Assembly (NCBI GenBank): GCA_902803455.1 | Contig: CADCQC010000309.1 | Location: forward strand, 1 to 14,523 | Reading direction: 5' to 3' | From: an uncultured Prevotellaceae bacterium | GTDB lineage: Bacteria; Bacteroidota; Bacteroidia; Bacteroidales; Bacteroidaceae | DNA length: 14,523 nucleotides | Shown here: positions 5,782-13,900 of the stretch, piece after piece | Layout of the letters: every line of letters starts with the position of its first letter | How positions within the stretch are numbered: position 1 is the stretch's first letter | The notes under the pieces: generated by a model | Told to the model about the DNA's origin: nothing | What the model saw: the letters and a program-made list of their open reading frames with translations, nothing else | The model's database searches: none | Position numbers and translations under genes: made by a program

Positions 5782-7110
5782 CTATTTTGATTCTTTTGTT
5801 TTTGACTTTTTTGAACCTCTTGTTTTGCGCAGCCATCGTGTCCATGCCCACAGGCGGTCGGTGATGGTCAGCAGCAACAGGGGAAGCACGAAGTAGACGA
5901 CGAGGCGGAACACCTTGCCGCTGACGCCGTCGTCGGGCATCCGGCCCAAGGCTGATGATTCCAGAGGTTGCTGCAGGGCATCGATGCCTGGCAGTTGGTT
6001 GTGGCTCCACTTCCGCATCACACGTCCGCCATGAAGGAGGAGAAGTCCCGGGTTACTGCGGATGATGGTCTTGAGCGTCGTCGCGTCCGTCGTGCAGAAG
6101 GGGTATTCCGCTCCTGTGAGCTCACGCCAGCGGCTGATGCCACGCTCACCACTCGCCGTCAGACAGTAGAAACCGTAGCCATGGTCCTGGCTGTATTCGT
6201 AGAGTTGGTCGATCTCGCCGAAGTGGCTGTCGCTCGCATCCTCCAGATGAGGTGAGATGAGGAGGAATGTGTAGCCCTGGTCATTCAGCAGAGAGTCGGT
6301 GAGGTCATCGCCGTCGGCCGTCTCTATCGAGAAATCGTGGATAGGAGGTACATAGCCCTCCTTGGTCATCACGGTCTTGCTGTCGATGAAGGTCCAGGTG
6401 GAGTCGGGGTAGTCGTCAAGGGTGAACGTGCGGCGCACACCATCCTTCTCAAGGATAAATGTCGTCTCAAACTCAGGCTGCTCGGCCGTTTCCGGAATCT
6501 CCATCCCCTCAAGCAGGTTGGCGCCCACATGATAGGGGCGGAAGTCAAAGAGCGGCAGGCTCCACAGACAGTAACCGCTGATGATGATGACGAACAGCAG
6601 GGTGTAGTTGATGACGATCCACTGGTTGGTCTTCGAGATGAAGCGCACCATGGTCAGCGGCCAGCGGGCGGTGACAAGCGCCATGCCCAGCAGGACGATG
6701 TTCTTGGCGAAGGTCTCCCCATTGGTCAGGTGGAGCGCATCGCCAAAACAACCGCAGTCGCTCACCGGATTGGCCCACCACAGCCAGATGGAGATCAGCG
6801 TCATCACCGCCATCAGCACCACGATGAGTTTGGTCACCGTGCGGCGGTGAATGGCGAAGAGCAGGAAGATGCCCAGGCAGAACTCCGTTGCCGAGAGGGT
6901 GATCGACGTGCCCAGCGTCAACCAGTCAGGAACCAGGTCGGACAGTGACAGGGCGCTGAGATAGTCCTGGATCTTGTATTGCGTGCCCAGGGGGTCGATG
7001 GCCTTCACAAAGCCCGAAAGAACCAGCGTCACGGCCAAGACCAGACGGCATACGTTCACGATGATGCTCCGCAACCTATTCACTGAGTTGGATGATGCCG
7101 AAGATGGCAT
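5782..7110 (-). CDS. DoxX/MauE-like membrane protein fused to a thioredoxin-like domain
   Basis: The N-terminal part has four predicted membrane helices of the DoxX type (beginning VNVCRLVLAVTLVLSGFVKAID) with the motif PVSDCGCFGDAL between helices three and four, as in MauE/DoxX-like redox membrane proteins. A fifth helix (NYTLLFVIIISGYCLWSL) leads to a soluble region with a thioredoxin-like pattern: YTFLLISPHLEDAS, then YPFCTTDATTLKTIIRSNPGLLLL. A sixth helix and a basic Lys/Arg tail close the protein. No CxxC is present where a thioredoxin would have it. The start is uncertain: ATG 7110 (442 residues, used here) overlaps the DUF1599 gene by 35 bases, while GTG 7083 (433 residues) overlaps by 8 and places the basic residues right before helix one. 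The overlap implies translational coupling. The role is probably in envelope thiol or quinone redox chemistry, which is an inference. It ends in TAG. Confidence 0.85.
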   Translation of the reverse strand: MPSSASSNSVNRLRSIIVNVCRLVLAVTLVLSGFVKAIDPLGTQYKIQDYLSALSLSDLVPDWLTLGTSITLSATEFCLGIFLLFAIHRRTVTKLIVVLMAVMTLISIWLWWANPVSDCGCFGDALHLTNGETFAKNIVLLGMALVTARWPLTMVRFISKTNQWIVINYTLLFVIIISGYCLWSLPLFDFRPYHVGANLLEGMEIPETAEQPEFETTFILEKDGVRRTFTLDDYPDSTWTFIDSKTVMTKEGYVPPIHDFSIETADGDDLTDSLLNDQGYTFLLISPHLEDASDSHFGEIDQLYEYSQDHGYGFYCLTASGERGISRWRELTGAEYPFCTTDATTLKTIIRSNPGLLLLHGGRVMRKWSHNQLPGIDALQQPLESSALGRMPDDGVSGKVFRLVVYFVLPLLLLTITDRLWAWTRWLRKTRGSKKSKTKESK

Positions 7111-7624
7111 AGTTGATGATGTCCATATAGTTAGAACCAATGCCCTCCGACACCAGTGTCTCCCCTCCGAGGTCTTCGATCTCCTTCACACGCTGCAACT
7201 TGGTGAGGATGAAGTCCGTGTAACTGCTTACCCGCATGCTGCGCCATGCCTCGCCATAGTCGTGGTTCTTGCGCAACATCAGTTCCAAAGAGGCGGTGGC
7301 ATGACGGTCATAGAGCGCCATGGCCTCTGTGGGATCGATATCGGTCGCGTCGGCGTAGCCTTTCTCAAGTTGGATCAGTCCTACGATGCCGTAGTTGACC
7401 AGGGCGATGAATTCCGGGCGGATGCCTTCTCCCACCAGCGACTGTCCGGTGGTCTCCAGAGAGCGGATACGGCGGGCCTTGATCAGCAACTGGTCGGTGA
7501 GCGATGAGGGTCGCAGAAGGCGCCACGAGGCACCATAGTCATGGAGCTTCTTCTCAAACAGTAGTCTGCATTCCTTCAAGGCAGACCGGAACTGCTGCTC
7601 CGTTTTGCTCGTTTCGTTTGTCAT
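7076..7624 (-). CDS. DUF1599 domain protein with two tandem domain copies
   Basis: The 182-residue soluble protein contains two copies of the same module: about residues 25-87 with HDYG at 28-31, and about 118-181 with HDYG at 121-124. In both, HDYG is followed by a Trp, an Arg-rich helix, a GE/SEGI turn and an N-Y-x-I-x-G-x-I-Q-L ending. The family is DUF1599 (Pfam PF07659, which I recall as also being called nucleotide modification associated domain 1). Its biochemical activity is not settled, and conserved His/Asp/Glu residues hint at metal or nucleotide binding. There is no signal peptide, so it is cytoplasmic. It is the first gene of the minus-strand cluster leading to DoxX, tpiA, SPOR and folE, with a well-formed promoter just upstream. 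It ends in TAG inside the DoxX reading frame. Confidence 0.88.
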   Translation of the reverse strand: MTNETSKTEQQFRSALKECRLLFEKKLHDYGASWRLLRPSSLTDQLLIKARRIRSLETTGQSLVGEGIRPEFIALVNYGIVGLIQLEKGYADATDIDPTEAMALYDRHATASLELMLRKNHDYGEAWRSMRVSSYTDFILTKLQRVKEIEDLGGETLVSEGIGSNYMDIINYAIFGIIQLSE

Positions 7625-7646
7625 GACGGTTTGGCTTATTCCGCTG

Positions 7647-7677
7647 CAAATTTACGCATTTTTGATGAACCCTACAA
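7647..7677 (-). promoter_or_regulatory. Bacteroidetes-type promoter for the DUF1599-tpiA cluster
   Basis: On the minus strand TAAATTTG (7654-7647) matches the Bacteroidetes -7 consensus TAnnTTTG exactly. A TTG (7677-7675) lies 20 bases upstream as a -33 element. Transcription would start near 7640, giving a short leader of about 15 bases before the ATG at 7624. Confidence 0.7.
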
Positions 7678-7699
7678 CATTGCTCCCATGTTTTCCGAC

Positions 7700-7717
7700 A
7701 AACAATGTTAATTGTTT
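7700..7717. repeat. 7-4-7 inverted repeat, possible operator
   Basis: AAACAAT (7700-7706), spacer GTTA, ATTGTTT (7711-7717) form a perfect dyad. It lies about 23 bases upstream of the -33 element of the DUF1599 promoter and about 50 bases upstream of the first efflux promoter candidate. The AT-rich composition means a chance dyad is possible. Confidence 0.4.
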
Positions 7718-7806
7718 ATAACAGATGAAGACCATGAAGTACTTTACTGACCAATCATCCTATCTCTTTTGTTGTCAATAATAGTTAAAAAATAACCTTG
7801 TTGTCA

Positions 7807-7835
7807 CTTGTATTCGCAAAAAGTATGTAATTTTG
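7807..7835 (+). promoter_or_regulatory. Candidate promoter of the efflux operon
   Basis: TAATTTTG at 7828-7835 matches TAnnTTTG exactly, with CTTG at 7807-7810 seventeen bases upstream as a -33 element. Transcription would start near 7842 and leave a leader of about 170 bases before the adaptor ATG. Weaker alternatives are TTTG 7768-7771 with TAACCTTG 7793-7800 (21-base spacing, one mismatch) and a lone CAGGTTTG at 7979-7986 close to the gene. Confidence 0.55.
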
Positions 7836-7855
7836 TATTTTAAAGGCTTAATCGG

Positions 7856-7932
7856 ATGTTGTACCGAAGAATGGTCTTCGTGCTTTTGAGCCAATTATGA
7901 TGACGAGATTGTTAGAGCATCTGTCGTGGTAA
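7856..7932 (+). promoter_or_regulatory. Leader with hairpin and two overlapping mini-ORFs
   Basis: Inside the presumed leader of the efflux operon, ATG 7856 opens a 14-codon frame (MLYRRMVFVLLSQL) ending at TGA 7898-7900. ATG 7897 overlaps that stop as ATGA and opens an 11-codon frame (MMTRLLEHLSW) ending at TAA 7930-7932. A perfect six-pair hairpin CGAAGA-ATGG-TCTTCG sits at 7865-7880 within the first frame. Translation of these frames is unproven. Confidence 0.3.
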
Positions 7933-8013
7933 CAGAATCAGGCGGATTTTGTAAAACACATGTATACAGATGGCCAATCAGGTTTGGATATCAATTCAAT
8001 TTATTAAATAGGT

Positions 8014-9252
8014 ATGAAAAGTTTCAATTTATTTTTGCTTTCAGCAGCCGCAGCATGCCTGATCTCATGTGGCGGTAACAGTGGAAGGCCCAGTTTCGGC
8101 GACAATGAGTACCCCGTGGAGACCATAGGCACATCGTCTGTCGCCATGCAAACCACCTATCCGGCCACGATCAAGGGCGTACAGGACGTGGAGATCCGTC
8201 CGAAGACTTCAGGATTCATCACACGCATCAATGTGCATGAGGGACAGTCGGTGGGAGCCGGACAGGTGCTCTTTGTCATCGACAACGAGACCTATCAGGC
8301 ACAGCTGAGACAGGCTCAGGCTGCCGTCAACCAGGCTACTGCTGCCATCAATACGGCAGAGGCACAACTCAATACCGCTAAACTGCAGTATGACAACAGC
8401 GTGCAGTTGCATGCCAATGGCGTCATCGGTGACTTTGAACTGCAGACAGCCAAAAACTCTTATTCCAGTGCACAGGCACAGGTCAATCAGACAAAAGCCG
8501 CACTCTCTCAGGCACAGGCCTCTCTCGCCTCGGCTAAGGAGAATCTCAGTTTCTGCTATGTGAAGAGTCCGGCAAGCGGTGTCGTGGGAAGTCTGCCCTA
8601 TAAGGTGGGCGCACTCGTGAGCGCATCCAGCCAGCCTGCGCTGACCACCGTGTCGAATATCAGCGCCATGGAGGTCTTCTTCTCCATGACCGAAAAAGAC
8701 GTGCTTGAGATGACCAAGAAGGCTGGCGGACTGAATGCCGCCGTCAACGCCTATCCGCCCGTCAGACTCAAACTCGCCGACGGCACCATCTATCCCCATG
8801 AGGGTAGGGTGGTGAAGATGAGTGGTGTCATCGATGCCGCCACAGGTTCTGTCTCGATGATCGCACGCTTCCCCAACCCGGAGCACCTGCTCAAGAGTGG
8901 AGGGGCTGGCTCTATCGTCGTGCCGCGTGACAACAGCGCTGCCATCGTCGTGCCCCAGGCATGCATCTCTGAGGTGCAGGACAAGCACTTCATCTATTTG
9001 CTGGGCCCCAACAACCAGGTGAAATACACCGAGATACAGGTTGATCCTCAGAACGATGGCGTCAACTATGTGGTGACCGGTGGACTCAAGGTGGGTGACA
9101 AATATGTGATGAGAGGTATCACCAAACTGACCGACGGTATGGAGATCGTGCCCATCACCATCCAACAGTATGAGAAGAAAATCAAGGACGCAGAAAAACT
9201 GGGTGAGAACCAGAACGATGCCAAGAAACTGAAGAGTGCTCTCGGCATGTAA
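8014..9252 (+). CDS. RND efflux periplasmic adaptor lipoprotein (AcrA/MexA type)
   Basis: The 412-residue protein has a lipobox ending CLISC (Cys19), so it is a lipid-anchored periplasmic adaptor bridging pump and outer-membrane channel. Domains in order are: N-terminal beta strand and first half of the lipoyl domain (about 45-90, EIRPKTSGFITRINVHEGQSV); an alanine- and glutamine-rich coiled-coil hairpin (about 93-189); the second lipoyl half (SPASGVVGSLPYKVGALV); the beta-barrel domain (AMEVFFSMTEKDVLEM through SMIARFPNPEHLLKSGGAGSIVV); and a membrane-proximal domain ending in a charged lysine-rich tail. Length is normal for the family. It heads a four-gene plus-strand operon and lies 52 bases before the pump gene. 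The start at ATG 8014 gives a proper signal peptide. Substrates cannot be told from sequence. Confidence 0.95.
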   Translation: MKSFNLFLLSAAAACLISCGGNSGRPSFGDNEYPVETIGTSSVAMQTTYPATIKGVQDVEIRPKTSGFITRINVHEGQSVGAGQVLFVIDNETYQAQLRQAQAAVNQATAAINTAEAQLNTAKLQYDNSVQLHANGVIGDFELQTAKNSYSSAQAQVNQTKAALSQAQASLASAKENLSFCYVKSPASGVVGSLPYKVGALVSASSQPALTTVSNISAMEVFFSMTEKDVLEMTKKAGGLNAAVNAYPPVRLKLADGTIYPHEGRVVKMSGVIDAATGSVSMIARFPNPEHLLKSGGAGSIVVPRDNSAAIVVPQACISEVQDKHFIYLLGPNNQVKYTEIQVDPQNDGVNYVVTGGLKVGDKYVMRGITKLTDGMEIVPITIQQYEKKIKDAEKLGENQNDAKKLKSALGM

Positions 9253-9280
9253 GCGTAAACATATCATGTTGTTTTATCAG

Positions 9281-9306
9281 ACAGATAGATTATACAGATA
9301 GATTAT
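9281..9306 (+). repeat. 13-bp perfect tandem duplication over the pump start codon
   Basis: ACAGATAGATTAT occurs at 9281-9293 and again at 9294-9306. The second copy supplies the first two bases of the pump gene's ATG (9305-9307); the first copy is followed by A rather than G and gives no start. The duplication forms the ribosome-binding region of the pump gene, where no Shine-Dalgarno sequence is visible. Confidence 0.85.
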
Positions 9307-12300
9307 GACGTTTTCTAATTTTATCAAGCGACCGGTGCTCTCAACGGTGATCTCTGTCCTCATCGTTATCCTGGGATTCATCGGACTGCTGACACTGCCT
9401 ATCGAGCAGTATCCAGATATCGCACCGCCTACCGTGGTCGTCTACACCACCTATATGGGTGCTGATGCAGAGACCGTGAAAAACTCCGTCCTCGCACCAC
9501 TCGAGGAGAGTATCAACGGTGTGGAGAACATGACCTATATGACCTCCTCGGCCACCAATATGGGATCGGCTTCCATTTCGATCTACTTCAAACAGGGTAC
9601 CAACCCAGATATGTGTGCCGTCAACGTGCAAAACCGTGTCAGTCAGGCACAGGCACTCTTGCCGGCTGAGGTCACAAGGGTGGGTGTCACCGTGATGAAA
9701 AGACAGACCTCGCAGGTGATCATGTATACCATCACTTCAGAGGATGGAAGATATGATGACGAGTTCCTCACCAACTATGCCAACATCAATATCATGCCGG
9801 CCATCAAGCGTATTACCGGTGTGGGTGACGTGCAGAGCCCGGGTATGAAAAACTACTCCATACGCGTGTGGCTCAAACCGGAACTCATGAAGCAATACAG
9901 CCTCATGCCATCGGATGTCACACAGGCATTGGCAGAGCAAAACATCGAGGCCGCACCTGGCTCGTTTGGTGAGCAAAGCAAAGTGGCCTACGAGTATGTC
10001 ATGAGATATACCGGAAGGCTCAAAACACCAGAGGAGTTTGGCAACATCATCATCAGAAGCGACGCCAACGGACAGACACTCCATCTTAAGGATGTGGCAA
10101 ATGTGGAACTGGGCGGATTGCAGTATTCCGTTTCGATGAAGAACAACAATCAGCCTTCTGTCATGGGTATGGTGCAGCAGATTGCCGGTTCTAATGCCAA
10201 CGAGATCGCCAAGGCGGTGAAAGCCACACTGGAAGAACAGTCGAAGAGTTTCCCACCGGGAATGATCTACCGTGTCAACTACGACGTTACCGAGTTCCTC
10301 TATGCCTCGATTGAGGAGGTGGTGAAGACCCTCTTCATTACCCTGTTGCTCGTGTTCCTCGTCGTATACATCTTCCTGCAGGACTTCCGCTCGACCCTCA
10401 TCCCGATGATTGCCGTGCCTGTGTCACTCATCGGTACCTTCTTCTTCCTGAAGGTCTTCGGATTCTCCATCAACTTGCTTACCCTGTCGGCACTTCTCTT
10501 GGCTATCGCCATCGTGGTGGATGATGCCATCGTGGTCGTGGAGGCCGTGCACGCCAAACTCGACCTCGGATACAAGAGTGCGCTGACGGCGTCGATCGAT
10601 GCGATGAACGAGATCTCAAGTGCCATCATCTCCATCACGCTCGTCATGGCATCGGTGTTCATCCCTGTCTCCTTCATAGGAGGAACGACAGGTACGTTCT
10701 ACCGGGAGTTTGGTGTCACCATGGCCGTGTCCATCTTCATATCGGCGCTCAATGCCTTGACCCTGTCGCCGGCTTTGTGCGCCATCTTCCTCAAGCCGAA
10801 GGAAGAGGATGGATCGGCAAGGAAAATGAGTATGCTTGACAGGATGCACACGTCGTTCAACACGTCGTACAACAAGATTCTCAACAAGTATAAAAATGGG
10901 GTGACGAAAATCACCCGCAAGCCCATCATCGCTGTCATTCTCGGCATCGTTGTCCTCGGTTATACCATGTCGGTCACCAAGACCGGTTTGGTGCCTGATG
11001 AGGACACGGGTACGCTCTTCTGTACCATCAGTATGCCGCCGGCTACCAGTGTGGAGCGCACCAGGGAGGTCATCGACCAGGTGGACGCCATGCTCGCCAG
11101 CAATACCGCCATCCAGAGCCGGGAGCAGATCCAGGGCTTCAACTTCATCGCCGGACAGGGTTCTGACCAAGCCACCTTCATCATCAAACTCAAACCGTTT
11201 GGTGAGCGTGGCATCACGGAGGGGGCTATGGCTGTGCTGGGTATGATCTACAAGCAGACAGCTGAGATCAAGGATGCGCAGATTCTCGCTTTCTCACCTC
11301 CAATGATCCCCGGTTTCTCTGCCAGCAGCGGTGTGTCGCTCGTCATGGAGGACAAGACTGGCGGTAGCCTCAGCAAATTCTTCCAGGTGACCACAGACTA
11401 TCTCGCCGAACTCAACAAGCGGCCCGAGATACAGATGGCTATGACATCCTACAACCCCAACTACCCGCAGTATATGATCAATGTAGACGTGGCGAAGTGC
11501 AAGCAGTCGGGCATCTCACCCAATACTGTGCTCACCACGCTGCAGGGATACTATGGTGGTCTTTATGCGTCGAACTTCAATGCCTACGGAAAACTCTTCC
11601 GTGTGATGGTGCAGGGAACGATAGAGAGCCGAATGACACCTGAGGGACTGAGCAACATCTTTGTGAGAACGCCTGCCGGTATGTCGCCGGTGACAGAGTT
11701 CTGTACACTCAAACGTGTCTACGGTCCTTCCAACATCAACAGGTTCAACATGTTCACCAGTATCAACGTCACCGCTACTGTCAACGAAGGTTACTCCACC
11801 GGTGAGGCCATCAAGGCGGTGGAGGAAGTGGCCAAGGAATACTTGCCCGAAGGATATGACTATGAGTACTCTGGACTGACCAGGTCGGAGAGCGAGTCGA
11901 GCAACTCGACCGTGCTCATTTTCCTGCTATGTATCATGTTCGTCTACCTCATCCTCTCCGCACAGTATGAGAGTTATATCCTGCCGCTGGCGGTGATTCT
12001 CTCTATACCGTTCGGACTTGCCGGCGCCTTCTTCTTTACTAAGATTTCAGGGCACAACAATGATATCTACATGCAGATCTCGCTCATCATGTTGATCGGT
12101 CTGCTTGCTAAAAACGCCATCCTTATCGTGCAGTTCGCACTCGAGAGACGTGAGACAGGTATGGCCATCACTTGGTCCGCCATCCTCGGTGCCGCTGCCC
12201 GTCTGCGACCCATCCTCATGACCTCACTCGCCATGATCATCGGTCTGTTGCCGATGCTGTGGCCGTTTGGCGTAGGCGCACATGGCAACAACACCCTCGG

Positions 12301-12493
12301 CTATGCGGCCATCGGCGGTATGCTCGTGGGTACGATATGCCAGGTCTTTGTCGTGCCGTCACTCTTCGTCTTGTTCCAGTCGTTGCAAGAGAAGATCAAA
12401 CCGATGGTCTTCGAAGACGACACCAACGAGGAAGTGGAAGCCGAACTCGAGCAATATGTCAACCATGCCAACAACTATACGGTGGAGGAATAA
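9305..12493 (+). CDS. RND efflux pump, HAE1 family (AcrB/MexB type)
   Basis: The 1062-residue product is a full-length proton-driven inner-membrane transporter of the hydrophobe/amphiphile efflux class. It opens with MTFSNFIKRPVLSTVISVLIVILG, the first membrane helix, followed by a porter domain loop of about 300 residues. A block of membrane helices follows (TLFITLLLVFLVVYIFLQDFR onward), then a second periplasmic loop and a second block. The proton-relay residues are present: Asp406-Asp407 in AIVVDDAIVVVE and Lys936 in LLAKNAILIVQFALER, equivalent to AcrB D407, D408 and K940. The export substrate could be drugs, bile salts, detergents or lipids; sequence alone does not say. It lies between adaptor and channel genes. 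Its last codons (GTG GAG GAA TAA) provide a GGAGG for the next gene, implying translational coupling. Confidence 0.97.
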   Translation: MTFSNFIKRPVLSTVISVLIVILGFIGLLTLPIEQYPDIAPPTVVVYTTYMGADAETVKNSVLAPLEESINGVENMTYMTSSATNMGSASISIYFKQGTNPDMCAVNVQNRVSQAQALLPAEVTRVGVTVMKRQTSQVIMYTITSEDGRYDDEFLTNYANINIMPAIKRITGVGDVQSPGMKNYSIRVWLKPELMKQYSLMPSDVTQALAEQNIEAAPGSFGEQSKVAYEYVMRYTGRLKTPEEFGNIIIRSDANGQTLHLKDVANVELGGLQYSVSMKNNNQPSVMGMVQQIAGSNANEIAKAVKATLEEQSKSFPPGMIYRVNYDVTEFLYASIEEVVKTLFITLLLVFLVVYIFLQDFRSTLIPMIAVPVSLIGTFFFLKVFGFSINLLTLSALLLAIAIVVDDAIVVVEAVHAKLDLGYKSALTASIDAMNEISSAIISITLVMASVFIPVSFIGGTTGTFYREFGVTMAVSIFISALNALTLSPALCAIFLKPKEEDGSARKMSMLDRMHTSFNTSYNKILNKYKNGVTKITRKPIIAVILGIVVLGYTMSVTKTGLVPDEDTGTLFCTISMPPATSVERTREVIDQVDAMLASNTAIQSREQIQGFNFIAGQGSDQATFIIKLKPFGERGITEGAMAVLGMIYKQTAEIKDAQILAFSPPMIPGFSASSGVSLVMEDKTGGSLSKFFQVTTDYLAELNKRPEIQMAMTSYNPNYPQYMINVDVAKCKQSGISPNTVLTTLQGYYGGLYASNFNAYGKLFRVMVQGTIESRMTPEGLSNIFVRTPAGMSPVTEFCTLKRVYGPSNINRFNMFTSINVTATVNEGYSTGEAIKAVEEVAKEYLPEGYDYEYSGLTRSESESSNSTVLIFLLCIMFVYLILSAQYESYILPLAVILSIPFGLAGAFFFTKISGHNNDIYMQISLIMLIGLLAKNAILIVQFALERRETGMAITWSAILGAAARLRPILMTSLAMIIGLLPMLWPFGVGAHGNNTLGYAAIGGMLVGTICQVFVVPSLFVLFQSLQEKIKPMVFEDDTNEEVEAELEQYVNHANNYTVEE

Positions 12494-12497
12494 GAAT

Positions 12498-13883
12498 ATG
12501 AGAAAAAACATAATATTGACACTCGCTGTGGGTACTGCCATCCTGACCGGTTGTGCTATCCACCACCATTATGAGCGCCCCGATGTGAACACCACCGGAC
12601 TCATCCGCGACAATGTGTCGTTGACCGACACCCTCACGGCACAATATGATGACGGCAACTTTGGCAACCTGCCTTGGAAGAGCGTGTTCACCGACCCGCT
12701 GTTGCAGACGCATATCCAGACAGCACTCGACAACAATGCTGACCTGCTCAATGCGGCACTCAACGTGAAGATGTCGGAGGCACAACTCAAGGCGGCCAAA
12801 CTGGTCTTCTTGCCACAGTTTACCTTTAGTCCGCAGGGTACCATCGCATCATGGGACGGAAATGCGGCCACCAAGACCTATCAGTTGCCGTTTGCTGCCA
12901 GTTGGTCGACCGACCTCTATGGTAACCTGTTCAACCTCAAAAAGGCGGCTCAGGTGCAACTGATGGCCACCAAGGATTATCAGACACTGGTGCAGACAAG
13001 CATCGTGTCGTCCGTCGCCAATATGTATTATACGCTCCTCATGCTCGACAAGCAGATGGCGGTCCTCGATGACATGACCAAACTGACCAAAGAGACATGG
13101 GACATGATGAAACTGCAGATGGACCTCGGCAGGGCGCGCTCCACCAGCGTGCAGAGCGCGGAAGCCAACTATTATTCCGTGCAGACGCAGGCCGTGGACA
13201 TGAAACGCCAAATCAGAGAGGTGGAGAACTCGCTCTCACTCGTCATGGGACAGCCGGCACAGCAGATCGCCAGGGGAAAACTGGAAGATCAGCACCTGCC
13301 TACTGAATTCAGTACGGGTGTAGGCATCCAACTGCTTGCCAACCGTGCCGACGTGCACTATGCCGAGATGAAACTCGCACAGTGTTTCTACGATGTGGAG
13401 AATGCCAGAAGCAAGTTCTATCCCAACCTGACCATCACACCATCGGCCACCTTCACCAACAATGCCGGTGGTATCGTCAATCCTGGGAAATGGCTCCTCT
13501 CCGCCGTCGGAAGCCTTACCGCACCAATCTTCATGAAAGGACAACTCACCCTCGGACTCAAGGTGGCGCAAGCACAGTATGAGCAGGCCTACAACAGCTG
13601 GCAAAATGCCGTGCTGAAAGCCGGCAGCGAGGTGAGCAACGCCCTCGTGGCCTACAACTCCTCTGATGAGAAAGGGCGTCTCGAGGCAAAAAGAATGGCT
13701 ACACTGGAGAAAAATGTAGAACATACGCGTATGTTGTTCAAAAACTCTGGCAGTTCCTACTTGGAAGTCATCACCGCCCAACAGACGCTGCTCAATTCGC
13801 AACTCTCGAAGATCACGGACGACTTCAACAAGATGCAGGCCGTGGTGAATCTCTACAGTGCACTCGGAGGAGGTGGTAAATAA
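12498..13883 (+). CDS. Outer-membrane efflux channel lipoprotein (TolC/OprM type)
   Basis: The start at ATG 12498 gives MRKNIILTLAVGTAILTGC with a lipobox at Cys19. The frame is open further upstream to 12282, but that part overlaps the pump gene and lacks a signal peptide. A GGAGG at 12484-12488 sits nine bases before this ATG. The 461-residue product shows the two-fold repeated layout of outer-membrane factors: first half with WKSVFTDPLLQTHIQTALDNNADLLNAALNVKMSEAQLKAAK and a SWSTDLYGNL strand, second half with GIQLLANRADVHYAEMKLAQCFYDVENARSKFYPNLTI and a TAPIFMKGQ strand. This is typical of the NodT/OprM lipoprotein subgroup. It forms the trimeric exit duct of the tripartite pump. It begins four bases after the pump stop and 17 bases before the LpxA-like gene. 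Confidence 0.95.
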   Translation: MRKNIILTLAVGTAILTGCAIHHHYERPDVNTTGLIRDNVSLTDTLTAQYDDGNFGNLPWKSVFTDPLLQTHIQTALDNNADLLNAALNVKMSEAQLKAAKLVFLPQFTFSPQGTIASWDGNAATKTYQLPFAASWSTDLYGNLFNLKKAAQVQLMATKDYQTLVQTSIVSSVANMYYTLLMLDKQMAVLDDMTKLTKETWDMMKLQMDLGRARSTSVQSAEANYYSVQTQAVDMKRQIREVENSLSLVMGQPAQQIARGKLEDQHLPTEFSTGVGIQLLANRADVHYAEMKLAQCFYDVENARSKFYPNLTITPSATFTNNAGGIVNPGKWLLSAVGSLTAPIFMKGQLTLGLKVAQAQYEQAYNSWQNAVLKAGSEVSNALVAYNSSDEKGRLEAKRMATLEKNVEHTRMLFKNSGSSYLEVITAQQTLLNSQLSKITDDFNKMQAVVNLYSALGGGGK

Positions 13884-13900
13884 TCTAAAACTTTCGTATT

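Larger units (their letters stand above)
7625..8013. other. Divergent AT-rich intergenic regulatory region
   Basis: This 389-base gap separates the minus-strand DUF1599 cluster from the plus-strand efflux operon. It holds outward-facing promoter candidates for each side, a 7-4-7 inverted repeat, a repeated TTGTTGTCA (7769-7777 and 7798-7806), and a long leader before the adaptor gene containing a small hairpin and two tiny overlapping open frames. No transcriptional regulator gene is encoded here, so any regulator of the pump lies elsewhere. Confidence 0.75.

Noticed and set aside
12282..12497. An upstream extension of the outer-membrane channel gene inside the pump gene.
   Set aside because: The extension overlaps the pump by 212 bases and hides the signal peptide. 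ATG 12498 has a Shine-Dalgarno sequence and a lipobox-bearing N-terminus.
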